A stretch of 64,000 nucleotides of DNA, from positions 88,674-152,673 of the forward strand of contig NZ_JACNEP010000008.1 of assembly GCF_014270035.1 (NCBI RefSeq). The letters are read 5' to 3'. This DNA comes from Neptunicella marina. Lineage in GTDB: Bacteria; Pseudomonadota; Gammaproteobacteria; Enterobacterales; Alteromonadaceae. The translations under genes were made by a program, and so were the position numbers. This document shows positions 1 through 10,114 of this stretch, in pieces (positions within the stretch are counted from its first letter, which is position 1; the number at the start of each line of letters is the position of its first letter). The notes under the pieces were generated by a model, which saw only the letters and a list, made by a program, of their open reading frames with translations, had not been told where the DNA came from and ran no database searches.

Positions 1-411
1 AAACAAGTGGCGGTGGATTCGTTACCTGGCTTATTTATCGAAACCTGCATGATGACCCCCTTTGCCATTGCTTATTGGATTTGGTTTGCCGGTTCTACCA
101 GTAACTTTGCTGAAAATACCGTGTCGCATGATGTTTTGTTGGCGTGTGCAGGTATTGTGACTACCGCGCCGTTATTGTGTTTTACCGCAGCGGCCAAACG
201 TTTGATGTATTCAACCTTAGGATTCTTCCAGTATATCGGCCCCAGCATCATGTTTTTGTTAGCGGTGTTTGTATATGACGAAGGTTTGCAAATGGATCGA
301 TTGATTACCTTTGGTTTTGTCTGGACTGCATTAGCGTTATTCAGTTACGACTCTTATGCTCAGTTTCGTCAGAAACGTAAATTGCAACGCGCAGCGCTGG
401 CAGCTGAATAA
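1..411 (+). CDS. rarD: RarD-like EamA permease, C-terminal part
   Basis: Partial gene: the frame is open from base 1, so the true start lies outside the window. The visible 136 residues contain the motif VDSLPGLFIET, typical of RarD (the DMT/EamA superfamily protein called chloramphenicol-sensitive protein), followed by about four hydrophobic segments and a short basic cytoplasmic tail (RQKRKLQR). RarD proteins are inner-membrane permeases of about 300 residues with ten TM segments; the substrate is not firmly established. What is seen corresponds to the second EamA half. It is followed by an 81-base gap and rhlE on the same strand, with no convincing terminator between them. Confidence 0.8.
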   Translation, partial: KQVAVDSLPGLFIETCMMTPFAIAYWIWFAGSTSNFAENTVSHDVLLACAGIVTTAPLLCFTAAAKRLMYSTLGFFQYIGPSIMFLLAVFVYDEGLQMDRLITFGFVWTALALFSYDSYAQFRQKRKLQRAALAAE

Positions 412-492
412 AATATAGCCTGTTTAAGGGTGTTGCTGTATGCTGCGCCCCCTTTTGCTTCTTCACCTGACCTTTAAATAAGTAAATATACC

Positions 493-1842
493 ATGTCTTT
501 TGAGTCTCTTGGGCTGTCTGCCCCTATTTTACGCGCGGTTAAACAGCAAGGGTATGATACCCCATCGCCTATTCAGCAACAGGCTATTCCGGCTGTTCTG
601 GCCGGACGCGATCTTATGGCTGCCGCACAAACCGGCACGGGGAAAACCGCAGGTTTTACCTTACCTGTTTTGCATTTATTAGCAGAGGGACACAAAGCAC
701 GGGCCAATCAGGTGCGTTGTTTAATCTTAACGCCGACCCGTGAACTCGCGGCCCAGGTCGCAGAAAATGTGACTAACTACGGGCAGTTCACCGGATTAAA
801 CAGTGAAGTGGTGTTTGGCGGTGTCAAAATTAATCCACAAATGATGCGGTTGCGCAGAGGTGCGGATATTCTGGTGGCAACACCGGGGCGCTTGTTAGAT
901 TTATACCAACAAAATGCAGTACGTTTTGATCATCTTGAAGTGTTGGTGCTGGATGAAGCGGACCGCATGTTAGACATGGGTTTTTTCCGCGACATCAAAA
1001 AAATTCTGCAGATATTGCCAGCAAAACGCCAGAACTTACTGTTCTCGGCCACCTTTTCCAATGAGATCCGTGATTTAGCCAAGGGTTTGTTAAACAATCC
1101 TTTGGAAGTTTCTGTTGCACCAGCCAACAGCACCGCAGAGTCAGTTGAGCAATGGGTTTATCCGGTGGATAAAAGTCAAAAATCACCGTTATTGACTCAC
1201 CTAATCACGGACGGTAACTGGCAACAGGTTTTGGTGTTTACCCGCACCAAACACGGTGCCAACCGACTGGTGAAACAGCTTTTAGCCAAAGGCATCAGTG
1301 CGGCTGCCATTCATGGTAATAAAAGTCAGGGCGCACGCACAAAAGCGCTGGCAGACTTTAAGCAAAATGATGTACGTATTTTGGTGGCCACCGATATTGC
1401 CGCTCGCGGACTGGATATCGATAAACTACCTTATGTTATCAATTACGATTTGCCGCATGTGTCCGAGGATTATGTGCACCGAATTGGCCGAACAGGGCGT
1501 GCCGGTGCCTGTGGACAGGCGTTATCTTTGGTGACCGCAGATGATTTTGATAATTTAAAAGGCATCGAAAATTTAATTGGCAAACTAATTGAACGGAAAC
1601 AGGTGAGAGGTTTTGAGCCGCAGCAAGTGTTACCGGCGTCTAAACTGAGTGACAAAGTTAAAAAACCAAAGAAACCGAAAAAGCCTAAGCAAAAATCACA
1701 GAATGATGGTGAGAGAACTCAGCCTAAGCCGCAAAATAATAATAACAGTGCCAGAAAAGGTGCTGAGCAAACTCAGGCGACTGCCAAAAAACGCCGTCGT
1801 TTCAGACCACGTAAGCCGAATGGTGCTAACAACAACCCTTAG
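493..1842 (+). CDS. rhlE: DEAD-box ATP-dependent RNA helicase RhlE
   Basis: A 449-residue DEAD-box helicase that unwinds RNA, in this family linked to ribosome assembly and RNA turnover. All core motifs are present in order: the Q motif ([11 protein letters not shown]), motif [28 protein letters not shown] followed by [11 protein letters not shown], and in the second RecA lobe ARGLDI and [10 protein letters not shown]. RhlE is favoured over SrmB or RhlB by the N-terminal start (MSFESLGL) and by the tail. Residues from about 385 form a disordered, strongly basic extension rich in KKPKKPK and RRRFRPRK, probably for RNA binding. The stop codon overlaps the stop of the convergent cyclase gene by four bases. 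Confidence 0.9.
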   Translation: MSFESLGLSAPILRAVKQQGYDTPSPIQQQAIPAVLAGRDLMAAAQTGTGKTAGFTLPVLHLLAEGHKARANQVRCLILTPTRELAAQVAENVTNYGQFTGLNSEVVFGGVKINPQMMRLRRGADILVATPGRLLDLYQQNAVRFDHLEVLVLDEADRMLDMGFFRDIKKILQILPAKRQNLLFSATFSNEIRDLAKGLLNNPLEVSVAPANSTAESVEQWVYPVDKSQKSPLLTHLITDGNWQQVLVFTRTKHGANRLVKQLLAKGISAAAIHGNKSQGARTKALADFKQNDVRILVATDIAARGLDIDKLPYVINYDLPHVSEDYVHRIGRTGRAGACGQALSLVTADDFDNLKGIENLIGKLIERKQVRGFEPQQVLPASKLSDKVKKPKKPKKPKQKSQNDGERTQPKPQNNNNSARKGAEQTQATAKKRRRFRPRKPNGANNNP

Positions 1843-3077
1843 CCACAAACCAGCTGGTTACGGCCAGCTTCCTTGGCCTGATACAGTAAAGCATCGGCTC
1901 GGCTCAGCATATCGGTCACCGAACCATTAAACTGATCCGTAAGCCCGATACTGATGGTGCAGGACAATTGATTACCCGCAAAAGGAATACTGAGTGATTC
2001 CACCTGCATACGGAACTGCTCAATCAGATCTTTTGCCTGTTCAATCGTTATTTGTGGCAGGTAAACACAGAACTCTTCGCCTCCCATTCGTGCAGGAATA
2101 TAAGCGGCAAAGTGTCCAATAATAAGGTTGGCGATGGTTTTCAGCACCATATCGCCGGCATCATGGCCGTAGGTATCGTTAATATTCTTAAAGTAATCGA
2201 TATCCATTAACGCTATGCAGGCAGGTTCATTCGATTGCTGGGCGTGGTTCTCGGTTTTCTGAAAGAAATATCTGCGGTTAAACAGGCCTGTCAGGTAATC
2301 ACTGTTAGCGGCACGATGCAGTGCTTCAATATTCTCTATGTATTCGATGTTCTGCATTACCCGGCAGAAAAATTCTTCCAGATAAAACGGCCTGGTTAAA
2401 TAGTCATTAGCGCCACTTTTAATAAAGTTAGCCGACTGTTTACGGTGATCACGATCCGACAAACCAATAATGCACAGTTCTTCTTTACTGTAGCGCACAC
2501 GCATTTCATCAACCAGTTCCATGCCTGAAGCGTCGGGTAAGTCATTGGTGGTAATCAGTAAACGAATATCTTTATGTTGCGCCAGTTGGTTGCGTGCATC
2601 CTCGGCAGTACTGGCTGCATAAGTGACAAAGTTATGCCGTTGTAATAAAGCCAGTGTTTTATTGCGTTGCTGGCGGGAGCCTTCTGCCACCAAAATACCA
2701 ATCTGTTTGTTTTTTTGCAGGCGAACTAACAGGCGCGACAAATACTCATAAAACTGATTATTGCCCTTAGTGAAATAATCAACGATGGGTTTACTCACGA
2801 TAATTTCACGGGTTTCTTCGTCTTCACGCCCCGTAACCACTATGGTGGGGATATAAGATTCGATGGTGAAATCGATTGATTCACCCATTGGAGCATCGGG
2901 CAAATGAAAATCAACAATGGCACACAAAAACGATTCTGGCATATCCTGATCAAACAGGTGCCTGGCCTGAAACAGGCTGGATGCACACACGGCCTCATAA
3001 CCGGCTTTTTCAACCACGCGTTGTAAAACCCGTGTGATCGTAGTGCTGTCTTCAATAACCAGAACTTTGGTTGGCAT
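1839..3077 (-). CDS. REC-REC-GGDEF response regulator (diguanylate cyclase)
   Basis: 412 residues. Receiver 1 (about 4-118) keeps the phospho-acceptor Asp56 (VDFHLP). Receiver 2 (about 125-240) appears degenerate: the acceptor position aligns with Thr177 (ITTNDLP) and the usual Lys-Pro is Arg229-Pro. The GGDEF domain (about 250-412) has an intact GGEEF motif at 332-336, so it should make c-di-GMP from two GTP. The inhibitory RxxD site normally upstream of GGEEF is absent, which suggests no product inhibition through that site. The gene lies 90 bases downstream of uvrD on the same strand. The order resembles PleD/WspR-type regulators with two receivers; the partner kinase is not evident here. 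Confidence 0.88.
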   Translation of the reverse strand: MPTKVLVIEDSTTITRVLQRVVEKAGYEAVCASSLFQARHLFDQDMPESFLCAIVDFHLPDAPMGESIDFTIESYIPTIVVTGREDEETREIIVSKPIVDYFTKGNNQFYEYLSRLLVRLQKNKQIGILVAEGSRQQRNKTLALLQRHNFVTYAASTAEDARNQLAQHKDIRLLITTNDLPDASGMELVDEMRVRYSKEELCIIGLSDRDHRKQSANFIKSGANDYLTRPFYLEEFFCRVMQNIEYIENIEALHRAANSDYLTGLFNRRYFFQKTENHAQQSNEPACIALMDIDYFKNINDTYGHDAGDMVLKTIANLIIGHFAAYIPARMGGEEFCVYLPQITIEQAKDLIEQFRMQVESLSIPFAGNQLSCTISIGLTDQFNGSVTDMLSRADALLYQAKEAGRNQLVCG

Positions 3078-3167
3078 AACTACTTGTTTTAAAAATTATT
3101 TATAAGTTAATGATTTTGACAATCATGCGCGCTTTTAGTGCAAAGTTAAATATTTGTTTTTGCTCTG

Positions 3168-5336
3168 CTATAGCGGGGTTAAACGTGCATAAGCCACAAC
3201 CAGCCATTTAGTGCCGGCGTCGCTGAAATTAACCTGCACGCGGGCGTGGTCACCGTTACCTTCGTAACTTAACACTGTACCTTCGCCAAATTTAGGATGC
3301 AGCACAGCCTGCCCCAACTGGAAACCGGTGGATTCAAACGCGGAATGTGAGGTTGCCGGGCTAAAGCGATTTTGTACCGGGCGGCTTACCGTGGTGCGTA
3401 AGCGTACTTCCTCAACACATTCAGACGGGATTTCGCGCACAAAACGTGAAGGGGTATGGTATTTATCTTGTCCATACAGGCGGCGACTTTCTGCATAAGT
3501 AATGGTGAGCTTTTGCATGGCGCGGGTCATGCCCACGTAACACAGGCGACGTTCTTCTTCCATGCGCCCCGGTTCTTCGTTGGTCATCTGACTGGGGAAC
3601 ATACCTTCTTCTACGCCTGCCAAAAATACCTGAGGAAATTCAAGACCTTTAGCAGTATGAATCGTCATCATCTGAACCGCATCCTGATGAGATTCAGCCT
3701 GATTTTCGCCTGCTTCTAAGGAGGCATGGGCCAAAAACGCAGCCAGTAGCGTCATGTTTTCCGCTTCATCCGGCATTTCAAACTGTTCACAGGCGGTAAT
3801 TAACTGATCAAGGTTATCCAGTCGGTTCTGCGCTTTTTCACCTTTTTCAGCCTGATACATAGCACGAATACCTGAGGCTTTAATCACGTAATCGGCCTGT
3901 TGTTCCAGTGTCATTTCTTCAGTTGCCTGCTGTAACGACTGGATCAGTTCTACAAAGCTGGTGAGCGTGGTGGCCGCACGGCCAGTCAGTTGTTTATTTT
4001 GTAATAAACGGTTGGTGGTTTGCCACAAAGTTTGTTCGCTGTTTCTGGCTTGTTCACGTAAGCCAAGCAGGGTTTTTTCACCAATGCCACGAGCCGGGGT
4101 ATTGACCACACGCTCAAAAGCCGCATCGTCCAGCGGTTGTGAAATCATGCGTAAATAACCCATGGCATCTTTTACTTCCTGACGCTCGAAGAAACGCGTA
4201 CCACCGTAAATACGGTATGCCATGCCCTGATGTAACATGGCTTCTTCCAGTACCCGGGACTGGGCGTTATTACGGTATAAAATGGCGCAATCGCTTAAGG
4301 CGCCACCTGTGTCATTCCATTGTTTAATTTGCGCGACAATAAAACGCGCTTCATCCAGTTCGTTAAATCCGGCATATAAAGAAATTGGTTCACCTTCACT
4401 GCCTTCGGTCCAAAGTTCTTTACCTAAACGACCCTGATTATTTTCGATAACGCAGTTGGCGGCTTTGAGAATAGTGCTGGTTGAGCGGTAGTTTTGCTCA
4501 AGACGAATGGTGGTAGCACCCTGGTAGTCACGCAAAAAGTGCTGAATATTTTCCACATTCGCGCCGCGCCAGCCATAAATCGATTGATCATCGTCGCCCA
4601 CTATCATCATGTTATTCTTTGGGTGGGATAATAAGCGCAGCCAGGCATACTGGATGTTGTTGGTATCCTGAAATTCGTCCACCAACACCGCACGAAAGCG
4701 TTGCTGATAATGCTGCAAAATGTGCGGATTGTTGGCCCATAGTTCATAAGCGCGTAGCAATAATTCAGCAAAATCGACTAAACCGGAACGGTCACAGGTT
4801 TGCTGGTAAGCCTGATAAATATCACGCATTTTGCCCTGCTGATAATCGCCATGAGTATCAATATGTTGCGGACGTAACCCTTCGTCTTTATTGCTGTTGA
4901 TATACCACTGCACATGTTTAGGCGCCCAGTGTTTTTCATCGAGATTAAGCGCCTTAAGTACCCGCCGGATAAGGCGGTATTGATCGTCCGAATCGAGGAT
5001 TTGAAAACTGTCGGGTAACCCGGCATCAGTATGATGCCGGCGCAGTAACTGATGAGCGATACCGTGGAAGGTGCCCATCCATAATCCCTGTAATTGGGTG
5101 CCCATCAGTTTTTCAATGCGCCCTCGCATTTCGCGGGCTGCTTTGTTGGTAAAGGTTACCGCTAAAATCCCAAACGGGCTGATACCTTCTACTTCCATCA
5201 ACCAGGCAATACGATGCACCAATACGCGGGTTTTACCGCTGCCGGCTCCGGCCAGTACCAGCATGTCTTTTGCCGGTGCGGCAACCGCTTCGCGCTGCTT
5301 TTCATTAAGTTGATCGAGTAAAGAGGTTACATCCAT
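3168..5336 (-). CDS. uvrD: DNA helicase II UvrD
   Basis: 722 residues, matching the usual length of UvrD, a superfamily 1A 3'-5' DNA helicase used in nucleotide excision repair and methyl-directed mismatch repair. Visible motifs are LAGAGSGKT (Walker A, residues 28-36), AVTFTNKAAREM, DEFQDTNNIQY (Walker B), GDDDQSIYGWRGA, EQNYRS, TIHTAKGLEF and YVGMTRA. The C-terminal end has the UvrD/PcrA tail (GTVLSYEGNGDHARVQVNF), which binds RNA polymerase in relatives. The start ATG follows a promoter region carrying a LexA-type box. Its neighbours xerC and yigB upstream match the enterobacterial order xerC-yigB-uvrD. Confidence 0.95.
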   Translation of the reverse strand: MDVTSLLDQLNEKQREAVAAPAKDMLVLAGAGSGKTRVLVHRIAWLMEVEGISPFGILAVTFTNKAAREMRGRIEKLMGTQLQGLWMGTFHGIAHQLLRRHHTDAGLPDSFQILDSDDQYRLIRRVLKALNLDEKHWAPKHVQWYINSNKDEGLRPQHIDTHGDYQQGKMRDIYQAYQQTCDRSGLVDFAELLLRAYELWANNPHILQHYQQRFRAVLVDEFQDTNNIQYAWLRLLSHPKNNMMIVGDDDQSIYGWRGANVENIQHFLRDYQGATTIRLEQNYRSTSTILKAANCVIENNQGRLGKELWTEGSEGEPISLYAGFNELDEARFIVAQIKQWNDTGGALSDCAILYRNNAQSRVLEEAMLHQGMAYRIYGGTRFFERQEVKDAMGYLRMISQPLDDAAFERVVNTPARGIGEKTLLGLREQARNSEQTLWQTTNRLLQNKQLTGRAATTLTSFVELIQSLQQATEEMTLEQQADYVIKASGIRAMYQAEKGEKAQNRLDNLDQLITACEQFEMPDEAENMTLLAAFLAHASLEAGENQAESHQDAVQMMTIHTAKGLEFPQVFLAGVEEGMFPSQMTNEEPGRMEEERRLCYVGMTRAMQKLTITYAESRRLYGQDKYHTPSRFVREIPSECVEEVRLRTTVSRPVQNRFSPATSHSAFESTGFQLGQAVLHPKFGEGTVLSYEGNGDHARVQVNFSDAGTKWLVVAYARLTPL

Positions 5337-5375
5337 AGTGCAATGCCCAAAATTGCCGGGAAATGATTAGTCGCG

Positions 5376-5406
5376 AGTATACCAGTACTACTGTTTATAT
5401 CTACAG
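5376..5406 (-). promoter_or_regulatory. LexA (SOS) box and putative -10 of uvrD
   Basis: Bases 5391-5406 read CTGT-N8-ACAG with an AT-rich spacer, which fits the gammaproteobacterial LexA consensus. On the minus strand a TATACT hexamer lies at 5376-5381, so the box would cover the -35 area of a promoter about 40 bases before the uvrD start. uvrD is a known SOS gene in E. coli. Function here is inferred from sequence only. Confidence 0.72.
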
Positions 5407-5427
5407 TTCATGCCGATTAAATGGCTG

Positions 5428-6144
5428 TTACAGCAGACAAATTAAATCTTTTAGATGATTAAACTGGATATCAGGTAGCAGATTAATTGTTTCGTTTTGC
5501 AGTTGCATGGTGCGGCCTTCAGCATACCAGGCGGTTTTAAAGCCGGCGCGGGTGGCTCCCATGACATCGTTAGTAAAATCATCACCTATATGTAATATCT
5601 TTTCAGGTGACAAATTGAGTGCATTGACAGTGAGATCAAACATGGCTCTGTGCGGTTTAAGTGTTTGTTTAATGCCACCATGAAAGCGATGACAAAAGCA
5701 GTGCCCAATACCGATTTGATCGACGTTAACGTTGCCGTTCGTGATCGCAACTAAAGGAATTTTGTCGGCCAGCGTTTCCAGAGTGTGAATTATGTGCGGC
5801 GCAACCTTAAAGTCACTACGCAAGCGGTAAAATTCGTTAAAGGCTTCTTCAACTGCATGATGTAATCTGGATTCCTTGATACCACATTGGCTAAGGCCGT
5901 AATGCAATGAACCACGACGCATCAGGGTGAAATCCAGTTTTAGCGTGGGATCGGCTTTTATGGCCAATCGTTTGCTTTGTTGCCAAAATTGAAAGTCTGT
6001 ATCGCCGCATTCCGGGTGTTTATTTTGCAAGTACTCGACCAGCTTTGCTTCCGTTTTCTCAATGATCGGCTGATTGTGGTACAAGGTATCGTCCAAATCG
6101 AAAGACATGGCATTAACCGGTTGCCAGCGGCGGTAAAAAATCAT
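5428..6144 (-). CDS. yigB: HAD-family phosphatase YigB
   Basis: 238 residues, the same size as E. coli YigB, one of the HAD phosphatases that act on 5-amino-6-(5-phosphoribitylamino)uracil in riboflavin synthesis. HAD motif I is [11 protein letters not shown], with the nucleophile Asp at its centre. Motif II is AITNGN and motif IV is [12 protein letters not shown]. The start codon overlaps the xerC stop by four bases (ATGA), so translation is probably coupled to xerC. Gene order xerC-yigB-uvrD is the same as in E. coli. The precise substrate cannot be shown from sequence, because HAD enzymes are often promiscuous. Confidence 0.85.
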   Translation of the reverse strand: MIFYRRWQPVNAMSFDLDDTLYHNQPIIEKTEAKLVEYLQNKHPECGDTDFQFWQQSKRLAIKADPTLKLDFTLMRRGSLHYGLSQCGIKESRLHHAVEEAFNEFYRLRSDFKVAPHIIHTLETLADKIPLVAITNGNVNVDQIGIGHCFCHRFHGGIKQTLKPHRAMFDLTVNALNLSPEKILHIGDDFTNDVMGATRAGFKTAWYAEGRTMQLQNETINLLPDIQFNHLKDLICLL

Positions 6145-7046
6145 GATTTGTTGCCTTGTTTTTTCGCCCGGGGATGGGCGTTGTCATATACACTGGCTAA
6201 ATGCTGAAAATCCAGATGGGTATAAATTTGTGTGGTGCTGATATTGGCGTGACCTAATAATTCCTGCACGGCACGTAAATCACCCGATGATTCAAGAATA
6301 TGCGTAGCAAACGAGTGGCGCAGTTTATGTGGATTGAGTGGCTGAAAAAGGTGCTGTTTTTGCGCCCATAACTTCATACGTTTGGCAATTTGCCGGGAGC
6401 TAATGCGTTTTTGCTGCATGCTGAGAAATACCGCGGGTTCGTCTTCTTTGGCTAACTGATCTCGTACATTTAACCATTCCTGCAGTGCGTGTTTGGCTTT
6501 ACGTCCCACTGGCACCATACGCTCTTTGCTGCCTTTACCACGAACTCTTAATAGCTCCATATGTTGTTCTATATGGCTTAAATTAAGGTTGGTCAGTTCC
6601 GATAAACGTAATCCACAGCCATAGGTGAGCTCCAGCATCGCTTTGTCGCGCAACGCCAGTAACGAATCTTCATCAATATCCAGTAACTGATTGGTTTCAT
6701 CGACATTTAATGCTTTGGGTAAGGGACGCCCCTGTTTGGGCGCCTGTATATTTTTAGCTGGATTAATATCCAGTTGTCCCTGATTAACCAGATACTGACA
6801 AAAGCTGCGTAAGGCAGAAAGGCGCAAGGCAATGCTACGCGGACTGAGCTTTTGTTGTCTGGCATAAAACAATACCTGACGCACGTGATCCACGGTTAAC
6901 TGAGACCAGTCATCAATCGGCAGAAATTCAATAATTGCCAGCAACTGGCGCTGATAATTCTCGCGGGTCAGAATGGCGAGATTACGTTCGTATTGCAGAT
7001 AGGCGAGAAATTCATCCAGCCATTTTATCAGGGCTGGTTTTGACAT
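6141..7046 (-). CDS. xerC: Tyrosine recombinase XerC
   Basis: 301 residues. XerC works with XerD at the dif site to resolve chromosome dimers. The N-terminal SAM-like core-binding domain spans about 1-100. The catalytic domain carries Arg147 (GCGLRLSE), Lys173 (GKGSKER), His240-x-x-Arg243 ([10 protein letters not shown]), His266 (LLGHANIS) and the nucleophile Tyr275 (TQIYTH). All catalytic residues are present. Its place in the dapF-DUF484-xerC-yigB operon, two bases after DUF484, identifies it as XerC rather than XerD or an integrase. Confidence 0.95.
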   Translation of the reverse strand: MSKPALIKWLDEFLAYLQYERNLAILTRENYQRQLLAIIEFLPIDDWSQLTVDHVRQVLFYARQQKLSPRSIALRLSALRSFCQYLVNQGQLDINPAKNIQAPKQGRPLPKALNVDETNQLLDIDEDSLLALRDKAMLELTYGCGLRLSELTNLNLSHIEQHMELLRVRGKGSKERMVPVGRKAKHALQEWLNVRDQLAKEDEPAVFLSMQQKRISSRQIAKRMKLWAQKQHLFQPLNPHKLRHSFATHILESSGDLRAVQELLGHANISTTQIYTHLDFQHLASVYDNAHPRAKKQGNKS

Positions 7047-7048
7047 GG

Positions 7049-7738
7049 TCAGAACTCAGCGAGTTGCGGCACAACCAGTGTTAAAAACTGTTGCAGCTGG
7101 GTAATCAGTAATGTGTCCATTCCCGGATGGAAATGGTGCGGTTGCTTACAACCTATGGCCAACAAGCCCATTTCGCCTTGTTCACCGATTAACATCATGG
7201 CCACCGAACCGGTGGTTTGCTTTTCAAATACCATGTTCATTTCTGCATGACTTAAACGGCCAAGATAATAAAAACGATTATTAAAACGTTTTTTAAGCAA
7301 GTGATGTTTGCTGGTTTCGGGCAAATCGTTATCGGAACCAAATAATTTGAGTGATACTTCGTCCAGTTCCAGTTGGTTCAGTAAAACATCAGTTAAACTT
7401 TGTTGAACTTCAACAATCGAACGGCATTTAAATAAACGCAGGTTTAAATCCGCATAAATGCGGTAAATCCGCTCATTCTGTTTGGCCACTTCGATCAGTT
7501 CTGATAATTGCTTTTGCAGTATCTTTACTTTTTCCCGCAGTTGCTCGGCCTGACGTTCAATTAGTGATACTGAGCCATGTACCTGATGGGGTACTTTGAT
7601 TTTATTTAGAATATTTGGATGAGAAACCAGAAAGTCTGGATTGGAGATTAGATATTCTTCTACCTGTTGACGTGACACATGGTTTAACGTTAACTCGTCA
7701 CTGAGTAGGTTGTCTTCCTTTCTTGATGTCTCGTTCAT
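7049..7738 (-). CDS. DUF484 family protein (YigA-like)
   Basis: 229 residues of the DUF484 family. The N-terminus has the family motif [17 protein letters not shown], followed by a coiled coil (about residues 60-100, with [18 protein letters not shown]), and then a GAF-like domain. No catalytic motif is visible and the molecular function is unknown. Members occur next to dapF and xerC across Gammaproteobacteria (E. coli yigA). The start overlaps the dapF stop by four bases (ATGA), and xerC follows after two bases, so it is co-translated with both. Confidence 0.85.
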   Translation of the reverse strand: MNETSRKEDNLLSDELTLNHVSRQQVEEYLISNPDFLVSHPNILNKIKVPHQVHGSVSLIERQAEQLREKVKILQKQLSELIEVAKQNERIYRIYADLNLRLFKCRSIVEVQQSLTDVLLNQLELDEVSLKLFGSDNDLPETSKHHLLKKRFNNRFYYLGRLSHAEMNMVFEKQTTGSVAMMLIGEQGEMGLLAIGCKQPHHFHPGMDTLLITQLQQFLTLVVPQLAEF

Positions 7739-8565
7739 ATTGTAATTATACCATCAAATACATGTTCAACAGGTCCGGTCATTTTAACCACCTGATCGCG
7801 TCCTTGCCAACGAACTTTTAAACTGCCACCCGGTAAATCAACTATGACATCGTTGCCCAGTTTACCCTGACTTTGTCCAACAACAACAGCTGCGCAGGCT
7901 CCGCTGCCACAGGCCAGTGTTTCACCAGCTCCGCGTTCAAACACGCGAAGTTTAATATGGTTGGGAGAAATGCACTGCATAAAACCCACATTTACCCCCT
8001 CAGGGAAACGTTCATGTTTTTCCAGTAAGGGGCCAAGTAACTCTACCGGAGCAGTATCAACGTCATCGACTTCCAACACACAATGCGGATTACCCATGGA
8101 TACCGCGCCACAAAAAACCGTGTGTTCGTCGGCACGAATAATATAGGTGCCTTCTTCCTTGCCCGCTTTCATTGGAATCTGCGAAGGTTCAAATATGGGT
8201 TTGCCCATATTGACGGTAACCTGTCCGTCTTTTTCCAGATAAAGCACCATCTTACCGGCTTTAGTGCTAACCACAACTTTATTGCGATTGATTAAACCCT
8301 TGAGCTTAACAAAATGCGCGAAACAGCGCGCACCATTGCCACATTGTGATACTTCAGAGCCATCAGCATTAAATATTCTGTAGTGAAAATCCTGTTCAGG
8401 ATCATAGGGAGGTTCGACCATTAATAGTTGATCGAAGCCAATGCCGAAATTACGATCGGCCAGCTTTTGAATTTTCTCTTTCGAGAAAAATACATTCTGG
8501 GTAACGTTGTCCACCACCATGAAGTCGTTACCCAGTCCATGCATTTTGGAAAAATGAATTTGCAT
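7735..8565 (-). CDS. dapF: Diaminopimelate epimerase DapF
   Basis: 276 residues, family-typical. It converts LL- to meso-diaminopimelate, a precursor of both lysine and peptidoglycan. It is a cofactor-independent two-cysteine racemase: Cys75 lies in SQCGNGARC and Cys219 in LACGSGACA, and both catalytic cysteines are present. The N-terminus MHGLGNDF is the family signature. It lies 32 bases downstream of lysA, whose product consumes meso-diaminopimelate, and overlaps the DUF484 start. Confidence 0.96.
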   Translation of the reverse strand: MQIHFSKMHGLGNDFMVVDNVTQNVFFSKEKIQKLADRNFGIGFDQLLMVEPPYDPEQDFHYRIFNADGSEVSQCGNGARCFAHFVKLKGLINRNKVVVSTKAGKMVLYLEKDGQVTVNMGKPIFEPSQIPMKAGKEEGTYIIRADEHTVFCGAVSMGNPHCVLEVDDVDTAPVELLGPLLEKHERFPEGVNVGFMQCISPNHIKLRVFERGAGETLACGSGACAAVVVGQSQGKLGNDVIVDLPGGSLKVRWQGRDQVVKMTGPVEHVFDGIITI

Positions 8566-8597
8566 CGAGACTACATATATATCTGGTTTTCTGTAGT

Positions 8598-9848
8598 CTA
8601 CGGAATTTTATGCTCTCCTTTCCAGAGATCTTTTAGATTTTCTCGTTCTCTGACCAAATGAATTTGCTTACCATCAATTAACACTTCGGCTGCACGGCAG
8701 CGGCTATTGTAGTTAGAGGACATGGTGAAACCGTAAGCGCCGGCGCTGCGTACCGCCAGATAATCGTCTGGTGCAATGGCTAATTCACGGTCTTTACCCA
8801 GAAAATCACCGGTTTCACAAACAGGGCCCACCACATCGTATAGCGCATTTTCACGTTGCTGTTCAGTGGATACCGGAATAATTTCCTGCCAAGCGGAATA
8901 TAAAGCCGGACGCAATAAATCGTTCATGGCGGCATCAACAATGGCGAAATTCTTTTCTTCACCTTGTTTAAGGAATTCGACTTTAGTGACCAGAATACCG
9001 GCATTGGCCATAATGGCGCGTCCCGGTTCAAATATGAGTGTTAATGATTCCCGACCTTGCATGCGTTCAGTTAATGCCGCTGCATAAGTTGCAGGACTTG
9101 GTGGCGTTTCATTGTTGTAAGTCACACCTAATCCACCACCTACATCCAGATGAGAAATGACGATGCCAGACGCAGCAAGTTCATCAATTAATACTAACAA
9201 TCTATCCAGTGCATCAACAAAAGGTTCTGTGCTGGTTAGCTGTGAGCCGATATGACAGTCCATGCCAGTGATTTTTAAATGACTCATGGTTGCAGCCTGG
9301 CGGTAAGTGGCAATGGCTTGCTCGCGGGCGATACCAAATTTATTGGCTTTTAAACCGGTAGAAATATAGGGATGCGTTTTGGCATCCACATCCGGATTGA
9401 TACGCAGTGAGATGGGCGCAACTTTATTGAGCTGTGCAGCGACTTTATTAATGCGTTCCAGTTCTGGAATCGACTCGACATTGAAGCATTTAATTCCTTG
9501 TTCCAGTGCGTAAGCAATTTCCTGTTCGGTTTTGGCTACACCAGAGAAAACCACTTTGCTGGCATCGCCCCCTGCTTCCAATACGCGTGCTAATTCGCCA
9601 CCAGACACAATGTCAAAACCTGAGCCTAATTTAGCCAAAACCGATAATACGCCAATGTTGGAATTGGCTTTAACGGCATAACAAATTAAATGCGGATGGG
9701 TACCCACTGCCTGATCAAATGCCTGCCAGTGACGTTCAATCGTTGCGCGGGAATAGATATAACATGGTGTCTGGTGTTGACCGACAATGTCCTTCACAGA
9801 AACATCTTCGACCATTAACTGATTGTTTTTATAAGTAAAATGATCCAC
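8598..9848 (-). CDS. lysA: Diaminopimelate decarboxylase LysA
   Basis: 416 residues. PLP-dependent decarboxylase of the alanine-racemase fold that turns meso-diaminopimelate into lysine plus CO2. The PLP lysine is in CYAVKANSN near residue 60. The phosphate-binding glycines are in DVGGGLGV, and the substrate/dimer motif is [14 protein letters not shown], with the interface Cys from the second subunit. The start lies two bases after the lptM stop. No lysine riboswitch is seen; the gene is internal to the operon. Confidence 0.96.
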   Translation of the reverse strand: MDHFTYKNNQLMVEDVSVKDIVGQHQTPCYIYSRATIERHWQAFDQAVGTHPHLICYAVKANSNIGVLSVLAKLGSGFDIVSGGELARVLEAGGDASKVVFSGVAKTEQEIAYALEQGIKCFNVESIPELERINKVAAQLNKVAPISLRINPDVDAKTHPYISTGLKANKFGIAREQAIATYRQAATMSHLKITGMDCHIGSQLTSTEPFVDALDRLLVLIDELAASGIVISHLDVGGGLGVTYNNETPPSPATYAAALTERMQGRESLTLIFEPGRAIMANAGILVTKVEFLKQGEEKNFAIVDAAMNDLLRPALYSAWQEIIPVSTEQQRENALYDVVGPVCETGDFLGKDRELAIAPDDYLAVRSAGAYGFTMSSNYNSRCRAAEVLIDGKQIHLVRERENLKDLWKGEHKIP

Positions 9849-9850
9849 GA

Positions 9851-10012
9851 CTATGATTCCTTTTTATCACTGTTTTCTGTTGTTGGCGGCTGTGATTGTT
9901 GATTGGTTTTTGCCGGTTCAGGCAAAAACAGAGGACCTTTCTGGCCACATCCCGATAGTGAGATGCAGATAAATGACAGGCCTGTCAGATAAAGGAGTCG
10001 TGCTTTTTTCAT
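9851..10012 (-). CDS. lptM: LPS-assembly lipoprotein LptM (YifL)
   Basis: A small lipoprotein of 53 residues. The start was placed at the ATG at 10012 (MKKARLLYLTG) rather than at an upstream start at 10072, because this gives a proper signal peptide ending in the lipobox LSGC. The mature sequence CGQKGPLFLP is the hallmark of LptM/YifL, which in E. coli binds the LptD/LptE translocon and promotes its oxidative maturation. The rest is a Pro/Gln/Thr-rich tail. The position directly before lysA-dapF matches the conserved gene order. It is probably the first gene of the lysA-yigB operon. Confidence 0.85.
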   Translation of the reverse strand: MKKARLLYLTGLSFICISLSGCGQKGPLFLPEPAKTNQQSQPPTTENSDKKES

Positions 10013-10114
10013 ATTCGGTTTCGGTTCAGTTTTAGCTGGCCCACATGATGACATGAGAGCCGCTAAAATCAATCAAAGAAACATGAATATCATAGAATAA
10101 ATAACAAATTATTA

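Noticed and set aside
10013..10072. Longer LptM starting at 10072
   Set aside because: The extra 20 residues would sit before the signal peptide and destroy a normal lipoprotein start; the ATG at 10012 fits the family.
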